Assembly (NCBI GenBank): GCA_018397065.1
Contig: JAGTRI010000005.1
Coordinates: forward strand, 1-64,000
Length of the DNA stretch: 64,000 nt
Direction: 5' to 3'
Origin: Candidatus Bathyarchaeota archaeon
GTDB lineage: Archaea; Thermoproteota; Bathyarchaeia; Bathyarchaeales; DTEX01
Within the stretch, counting starts at the first letter, position 1, and every line of letters begins with the position of its first letter. The notes beneath the pieces are model-generated. The model searched no databases and had not been told where the DNA came from. It was given only the letters and a program-made list of their open reading frames with translations. This document shows, piece by piece, positions 58,189-64,000 of this stretch. The translations under genes were made by a program, and so were the position numbers.

Positions 58189-59588
58189 TAGATATGAACC
58201 GTTTTGTTGGAGACTGCCCTTGCTGCCTCCATAAGAGCTTCGCTTATAGCTGGATGAGGATGAATTAATTCACCTATTTCATCGAAAGTACATTCTAGTT
58301 TCATCGCTAAGGCAGCCTCGCCAATCAATTCAGTTACATGCGGACCAATTAAATGTACACCAAGGATCTCTCCTGTTTCTTGGTCGCAGACAACCTTTGC
58401 AAACCCATCTGTTTCTCCCAAAGTAATCGCTCTGCCGCTTGCTTGTAACGGAAATTTTCCGGCAGCCACATTATACCCTTGCTGCCTAGCTTCATCTTCA
58501 GATAATCCTACGCATGCAACTTCAGGTTCACAGTACATACAAACGGGAACTGTTTTGTAGTCCATAATTGATTCGTGTCCAGCGATGTTTTCTGCTGCTA
58601 TTATGCCTTCAGCAAAAGCAGCATGGGCGAACATTTTTTTCCCTGTTACGTCGCCAACAGCATATATATTTGGAATATTCGTTTTTTGCCTATTGTCCAC
58701 AACGACGAATCCGTTTTCGAGCTTTACGCCCACTTTTTCTAAACCTAAACCACTGGACAAAGGAAGTCTAGCGTCAGAAATAAGCACTTTTTCAGTGTTA
58801 ACGTGAACTTCAGTCTCTTTTATTGACACATATGTGCCAACCATCCCATCTGGTTCAATTCTGACAGACTTGATATTGGCATTAGTGTGGATTTCGATTC
58901 CCTTTTTCTTTAGAATCCTTTCATAGTTTCTACTAACCTCAGCATCAAATGTTGGCAGAATATTTGAGGCGGACTCAAAGATTTTTACGTCGGCGCCCAA
59001 TGCCTTGAAAATTGTTGCAAACTCTACTCCATAGATGTTGCTACCTATTACTGCTAAGCTGCTTGGACGCTCCCTGAGGCTTAGAGCTCCTTTTGTGGTT
59101 AAGATTTTTTCTTCATCGATTACTGCGTAGGAAACTTTTGGCTCCTCTGACCCTGTTGCTATAATTATATTCTCAGCGTCAACGAATTCTTCTTCGCCGG
59201 TTTGTTTTTTAACACGAATTTGGTTTCTAGAAACAAGAGATGCCCTTCCTTTAATCAAAGTAATTTTATTCTTCTTTATCAAATATTCCACGCCTTGAGT
59301 TAAGCGGTTAACAACGGCGTCCTTGCGAGCCATCATCTTTTCGAAATCCACTTTAATCTCGCTTATATTCACGCCATGTTCTTGAGCTTTGGATATTTTA
59401 CCTAAAAGGGATGTTGTCGCAAGAAGAGTTTTAGTTGGAATACAGCCCCTATTCGTACACGTTCCGCCTAAAGCTTCTTTCTCAATCAGTACAACCTTTT
59501 TTCCAAGCTGCGCTGAACGGATCGCTGAAACGTAGCCTCCGATGCCAGCGCCTATTACTGCAACATCATAACGCGTTGACCCAATCAT
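58188..59588 (-). CDS. Dihydrolipoyl dehydrogenase family
   Basis: DVAVIGAGIGGYVSAIRSAQLGKKVVLIEKEALGGTCTNRGCIPTKTLL redox disulfide; GDVTGKKMFAHAAFAEG; HPHPAISEALMEA. ATG 59588 likely start (ORF track 59618). Confidence 0.92.
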   Translation of the reverse strand: MIGSTRYDVAVIGAGIGGYVSAIRSAQLGKKVVLIEKEALGGTCTNRGCIPTKTLLATTSLLGKISKAQEHGVNISEIKVDFEKMMARKDAVVNRLTQGVEYLIKKNKITLIKGRASLVSRNQIRVKKQTGEEEFVDAENIIIATGSEEPKVSYAVIDEEKILTTKGALSLRERPSSLAVIGSNIYGVEFATIFKALGADVKIFESASNILPTFDAEVSRNYERILKKKGIEIHTNANIKSVRIEPDGMVGTYVSIKETEVHVNTEKVLISDARLPLSSGLGLEKVGVKLENGFVVVDNRQKTNIPNIYAVGDVTGKKMFAHAAFAEGIIAAENIAGHESIMDYKTVPVCMYCEPEVACVGLSEDEARQQGYNVAAGKFPLQASGRAITLGETDGFAKVVCDQETGEILGVHLIGPHVTELIGEAALAMKLECTFDEIGELIHPHPAISEALMEAARAVSNKTVHI

Positions 59589-59720
59589 GGTTTCATCACG
59601 TGAAACAAACAAATACATAAACCTTATTCGTTGATTTTACATAGTTTTTGATGTTTATCTAGATTCTGCAAATCTTATACTGGTTGGTATAATAAACCAA
59701 AAATCCTGCAAGCAAAATAT

Positions 59721-60758
59721 TTATGAGGGGATCAAAAGTACCTTCAAGGCTTTTCGTTCTTCCATAAGTTTGAATCCGTCCTGCCATTTTTCAAGCGGCA
59801 GCTTAGCAGATATCAGTGGCGAGACCCGTATTAGGCCTGAACTAAGAAGGTTCAAGGTTCGTTTCCAGCTTGTCCACACAGTCCCCCATGAACCTTTCAC
59901 GTCAAGTTCTCCTTCAACAATAGAGTCCAGATTGATGTCAGTTGGCTTTCCCGTAAGGCCTAGCAAGCCTACTTTTCCACACCTTCTAACCATTTCAAAA
60001 GCCTGTTTTCGAGCAGCAGAGGAACCGCTTGCCTCAAACACAACGTCGGCCCCTAATCCTTCAGTAAGGTTTTTTACAACCTCAACAGGATTTTCCTTCT
60101 CAACATCGATTATCACGTCAGCTCCGAACTCTTTTGCGACACTGAACCTTTCCTTGTCTGCGCTTACTCCTGTAAGAATTATCTGTTTGGCTCCAGCGAT
60201 TCGGGCTGCCTGCACTGTTAATAGACCCATTGGGCCTGGTCCTAGCACGGCCACTACGTCTCCTGGTTCAACGCTGACTCGTTCAAACGCAGCGCGGACA
60301 ACACATGCAACTAGCTCAGCGACAGAAGCCTCTTGCAATGAAAGTTTTTCTGGTATTTTGTGCAAAATCATTTTTGGAACCGCGACATATTTCGCAAAGG
60401 TCCCATTAGCTTTGTGAGCGCCGAGAATTCGTTTTTCTTCTCCAAGACATCGATTCGCACGGTTTGTTCTACACATCAAACATTGTCCACACGGGATAGT
60501 CGCTGGGGATGTTACGCAGTCTCCTTTTTCGAAACCATCCACGTCTGAACCTTTTTCGACTATAACGCCGGAGTACTCGTGTCCTAAGACGACTGGCGGA
60601 GTATAAAAAGCCAAATCATGGTAAATGTGAATGTCCGTTCCACAGATTCCCGTGAATTTAACTTCAACCAGCACCTCGTCCGGTTTGATCTTTGGAACTT
60701 CAATGTCTCTTAGTTCAACATTTCCTGGTCCACGATCTGTTTTCATGATTGCCTTCAT
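59721..60758 (-). CDS. Zinc-dependent alcohol/threonine dehydrogenase (MDR family)
   Basis: GICGTDIHIYHD, VLGHEYSGVIVEKGSDV, CGQCLMCRTNRANRC structural zinc. Confidence 0.9.
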   Translation of the reverse strand: MKAIMKTDRGPGNVELRDIEVPKIKPDEVLVEVKFTGICGTDIHIYHDLAFYTPPVVLGHEYSGVIVEKGSDVDGFEKGDCVTSPATIPCGQCLMCRTNRANRCLGEEKRILGAHKANGTFAKYVAVPKMILHKIPEKLSLQEASVAELVACVVRAAFERVSVEPGDVVAVLGPGPMGLLTVQAARIAGAKQIILTGVSADKERFSVAKEFGADVIIDVEKENPVEVVKNLTEGLGADVVFEASGSSAARKQAFEMVRRCGKVGLLGLTGKPTDINLDSIVEGELDVKGSWGTVWTSWKRTLNLLSSGLIRVSPLISAKLPLEKWQDGFKLMEERKALKVLLIPS

Positions 60759-60931
60759 ATCGTTTTTCCTTCAGAAAACAAATAACGAAATTTAAGAATT
60801 TAAGACTAAGGAATAAGAAAAATTCATATGGTTCTCTGTGGTTGAGCTTGTATTGATACTTGGCGGAAAATGCTACGAACCAAAATTGTACTATGGCGAC
60901 ATGGAAACAAATCTTAGGTTTGAGAAACAAT

Positions 60932-61699
60932 ATGGAAAATTGGAGATTTATAGACGACCAAGAGACATTTGAAGGTGCCAGAAACTTAGCTATCGATGAA
61001 GCTATATTCATCAATAAAATCGTGAACAACACTCCTACCACGGTGCGCTTCTGGAGAAACCAAAAAACCGTTAATGTAGGTTACTCGCAGACCGTAAAGG
61101 CTGAAGTTAATCTTGACGTTTGTAAAAAAGAAAAAATTGAGGTTGTTCGAAGATTCAGTGGAGGAGGAACAGTTTACCAAGACCTTGGAACCCTTAACTA
61201 TACTGTGGTAATTGACTTTAATCATCCCTTAGTTAGTGGGCTTGATGTTGAGCAGACACTAAAAAAATTGTGTAAAGGAATTATTACTTCGTTAAAAATT
61301 TTAGGCTTAGACCCGATTTTTAAGCCTCCAAGCGATGTTTTAGTCAAAAACAAGAAGGTTTCTGGAAATGCTCAAGCAAGAAGGAAAAACGTGGTTCTGC
61401 AGCATGGAACCCTTTTGGTTAATACAAACTTGGGCTTACTAAACGAGGTGCTTAATGTTCCAAATTTTTGCAGAGCAATAAAAGGTGTAGCAAGCAGAAG
61501 AAGTCCTGTAACTAATTTGTTGGGTGAACTAAACATGCAGACATCTATGGAAACGGTACGGGAAGCTCTTAGACAAGGGTTCGAACGTTCATTTTCCATA
61601 CGTCTCATAGAAGGTGACCTTAACGAAGAGGAAAGAAGACTGGCAAAAAAGCTTTATGAAGAAAAATATTCAAAAAAAGAGTGGACTTTTTGGCGATAA
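60932..61699 (+). CDS. lplA: Lipoate-protein ligase A family
   Basis: ARNLAIDEAIF, VVRRFSGGGTVYQDLGTLNYTVV, KKVSGNAQARRKNVVLQHGTLLV. ATG 60932 (MENWRFID) likely start (ORF track 60860). Confidence 0.88.
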   Translation: MENWRFIDDQETFEGARNLAIDEAIFINKIVNNTPTTVRFWRNQKTVNVGYSQTVKAEVNLDVCKKEKIEVVRRFSGGGTVYQDLGTLNYTVVIDFNHPLVSGLDVEQTLKKLCKGIITSLKILGLDPIFKPPSDVLVKNKKVSGNAQARRKNVVLQHGTLLVNTNLGLLNEVLNVPNFCRAIKGVASRRSPVTNLLGELNMQTSMETVREALRQGFERSFSIRLIEGDLNEEERRLAKKLYEEKYSKKEWTFWR

Positions 61700-61782
61700 C
61701 TGCTCAGATGTCATCTAACAAAAGATTGATGGGTTCTTAATTAATAAAGGTCATATCACATTGAAAGTATGAAGGTGATTGC

Positions 61783-62835
61783 GTGGTCGGTAAAATGAAG
61801 GCTGCAAGGTTTCATGCTCCTGGAAAAATTAGGATTGAAGACATAGACATTCCTCAGATTAGTTCTGAAGAAATTTTGGTCAAAGTGAAAGTTGCTTTGA
61901 CTTGCGGAACAGACGTAAAAATGTATAAACGCGGTCATCCTAAAGTTGTTCCACCAATCACTTTGGGTCACGAATTTTCGGGAACTGTGGAAGAAACAGG
62001 GCAAAAAGTGGCAAACAAATTTAGAGTCGGAGACCGCGTTGCTGTCGCAAATTCAGCGCCTTGCAATGATTGTTTTTTCTGTAAAACTGGCAAACCTAAC
62101 CTTTGCGAGCACCTTTTGGAAACTCTTATTGGATTCAGTGTTGATGGCGCTTACGCTGAGTACATTCGTGTTCCTGCACCAATTGTTAGACAAAATACTT
62201 ACGTTTTGCCTGAAAACATTTCTTTTGAAGAAGCCGCATTGCTTGAGCCTCTAGCCTGTGCAATCAACGGAATCGACGCTGCAAATATTGGCTTAGGAGA
62301 CACCGTCCTAATTGTTGGAAGTGGACCTATAGGTTTAATTCATCTTCAACTAGCCAAGCTCAAGGGGGCAGCGAAAGTTATCGTTACTGACCTTCAGCCG
62401 GAACGCCTCAAAATTGCCTGTAAACTGGGCGCTGATGTAGTTATTGACGCTTCGAAAGAGGATCAGTTGAGCCGTGTTAAAGAAATCACAGGTGGACTTG
62501 GTGCAGACAAGGTTATTGAAGCTGTTGGTCTACCACAGACTTGGGAGCTTGCCTTTCAAATGACTCGCAAAGCTGGGACTACGCTGTTTTTTGGAGGATG
62601 CCCTTCTGGCGCGAAAATATCGTTAGATACTGAGAGGATACATTACGAGGATTTAACGGTTAAGGGCATCTTTCACCACACGCCTGTTTCTGTACTTAAA
62701 GCCTTTAAGCTTATTTCAAGCGGAAGGTTTAATGGTGAACCCCTTATTTCCGAGGAGATGTCACTTTCAGAGCTCGAAAACGCATTGATAAAAATGAGTA
62801 AAGGCGAATGCGTTAAAATAGCCATAAAACCTTAA
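61783..62835 (+). CDS. Zinc-dependent alcohol dehydrogenase (MDR family)
   Basis: CGTDVKMYKRGHP, LGHEFSGTVEETGQKV, CNDCFFCKTGKPNLC. Confidence 0.9.
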   Translation: MVGKMKAARFHAPGKIRIEDIDIPQISSEEILVKVKVALTCGTDVKMYKRGHPKVVPPITLGHEFSGTVEETGQKVANKFRVGDRVAVANSAPCNDCFFCKTGKPNLCEHLLETLIGFSVDGAYAEYIRVPAPIVRQNTYVLPENISFEEAALLEPLACAINGIDAANIGLGDTVLIVGSGPIGLIHLQLAKLKGAAKVIVTDLQPERLKIACKLGADVVIDASKEDQLSRVKEITGGLGADKVIEAVGLPQTWELAFQMTRKAGTTLFFGGCPSGAKISLDTERIHYEDLTVKGIFHHTPVSVLKAFKLISSGRFNGEPLISEEMSLSELENALIKMSKGECVKIAIKP

Positions 62836-62849
62836 AATAAGTTTCATCA

Positions 62850-63560
62850 ATGGAAAAGCAATTAAGCAAGCTTGTAAGTAAATTGGGAAAAAGTGGATGG
62901 TTGAATAAAATGCCGAGCGAAAAAGAAATATTAGGTAAGTTAAGAGACGCAATTGTTAACCTCGACATTGAAGGCGTGAAAAAAGCTTCAGAAGAAGCAA
63001 TATCTTCAGGAATACCAGCTTACAAAGCAGTTATCGAGGGAATGGCCAAGGGAATGGAAATTGTGGGCCAAAAATATGAGAACGGCGAATACTTCCTTGC
63101 AGAGCTAATTATGGCCGGAGAAACAATGAAAGAAGGAATGACGGTTCTTGAGCCGCATCTCAAAACAGGCGACATCAAATCAGCAGGCAAAGTTGTCATT
63201 GGAACAGTGAAAGGCGACCTTCACGACATAGGCAAAAACGTTGTCGTTACACTTTTAAAAGCCGCAAACTTCGACATTGTTGACCTCGGTGTTGATGTAT
63301 CAGCAGAACAATTTGTCGAAGCGGTGAAGAAAAACTCTCCGGACATCGTTGCGATGTCGGCGTTGCTTACAACAACAATGATAGAGATGGAAGGCATAAT
63401 CAAAGCACTTCAAAAGGCAGGACTGAGGAAAAAAGTTAAAATCATCATAGGCGGTGCACCAATAACTCCTGAATACGCAAAGAAAATAGGGGCAGACGCA
63501 GCAGCAAAAGACGCAGTTGAAGGCGTCCGAATCTGCACAGAATGGATGAAAAACAAATAA
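62850..63560 (+). CDS. Methyltransferase cognate corrinoid (B12-binding) protein
   Basis: GTVKGDLHDIGKNVVVTLLKAANFDIVDLGVDV (DxHxxG), SALLTTTM, IGGAPITPEYAKKIGADA. Confidence 0.93.
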   Translation: MEKQLSKLVSKLGKSGWLNKMPSEKEILGKLRDAIVNLDIEGVKKASEEAISSGIPAYKAVIEGMAKGMEIVGQKYENGEYFLAELIMAGETMKEGMTVLEPHLKTGDIKSAGKVVIGTVKGDLHDIGKNVVVTLLKAANFDIVDLGVDVSAEQFVEAVKKNSPDIVAMSALLTTTMIEMEGIIKALQKAGLRKKVKIIIGGAPITPEYAKKIGADAAAKDAVEGVRICTEWMKNK

Positions 63561-64000
63561 ACACAAAACCTTTCTAATCGAAGGTTCTTAATGCGTACAG
63601 AACAACTACTGCTTTATCAGTAAATTTACTACCTGCTGAATAATTAGTCGTTACTTCTGAATCCTACATTAAGGCTAGGTCTGTTGCTAGTGATTATGTA
63701 ATTAGAAAATATTCTGTCTAGTAGCCTTTCTACTTTTTTATTTGGATCAAATGAGACCCCATTATATCTGTAGCACACTTTCCTGCATTTTTAAACTAAA
63801 ATAAAGCTAAAACGTGGGTGTTGCGCTCGATGACACCTTTCCCTTCACCTTTTCTGTTACTGTTTTCTTTTTTAGAGTCTTTAAATAGGATTTTTGTTTT
63901 GTTGTTTTGGTTTTTCAACAAAAAAATAACTTTAGCCGACTATTTTCTTTATGTATTGGAACTTAAGCCTGACCATGTGTACATGGTTAGGGTCTTCTAA

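Noticed and set aside
59770-60417. 215-aa plus-strand ORF
   Set aside because: Antisense to the zinc alcohol dehydrogenase; low-complexity Ser/Thr-rich composition
63561-64000. Terminal AT-rich region with a 60-aa ORF at 63818
   Set aside because: Truncated by the window edge, hydrophobic low-complexity translation, no supporting evidence

Overview
The window is archaeal chromosome. Short spacers, TATA-box promoters and the gene set (aIF5A, pelota, Nob1, SRP54, DphB, PyrI, RibL, Lhr) support this; the lineage looks Bathyarchaeia/TACK-like, but that is inference only. Positions 1-15.2 kb hold a threonine/branched-chain amino acid supercluster: threonine synthase (partial), homoserine dehydrogenase, ACT protein, ilvD, two LeuA/CimA-type synthases, ilvBNC, two LeuC/LeuD pairs and one beta-decarboxylating dehydrogenase. 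After it come a Lon-like protease, a RuvC/RNase H-like protein next to a Clp1-type polynucleotide kinase, an endonuclease III, and a UbiD + AcnX large/small set matching the archaeal (phosphomevalonate dehydratase) mevalonate route. Further on are an ABC exporter, translation and RNA-quality genes, sugar-metabolism genes, an intron-bearing tRNA, a large secreted PKD protein, an internally deleted IS6-like element, pyrimidine and RNA genes, an Lhr helicase, and a lipoate/dihydrolipoamide/alcohol dehydrogenase/corrinoid-protein block. The observations most worth checking are: (i) a structured, uORF-containing leader upstream of ilvB; (ii) a RuvC-like protein of unknown role beside Clp1; (iii) a tRNA-Lys(CUU) best explained by two introns; (iv) an Fpg/Nei glycosylase whose catalytic MPELPE N-terminus is out of frame by one base; (v) a 367-bp IS6-like deletion derivative with TIRs and an 8-bp target duplication; (vi) a 50-aa zinc-finger-like ORF missed by the ORF track; (vii) a 15-bp hairpin between nob1 and pelA. 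No CRISPR array, rRNA or clear defence island was seen.
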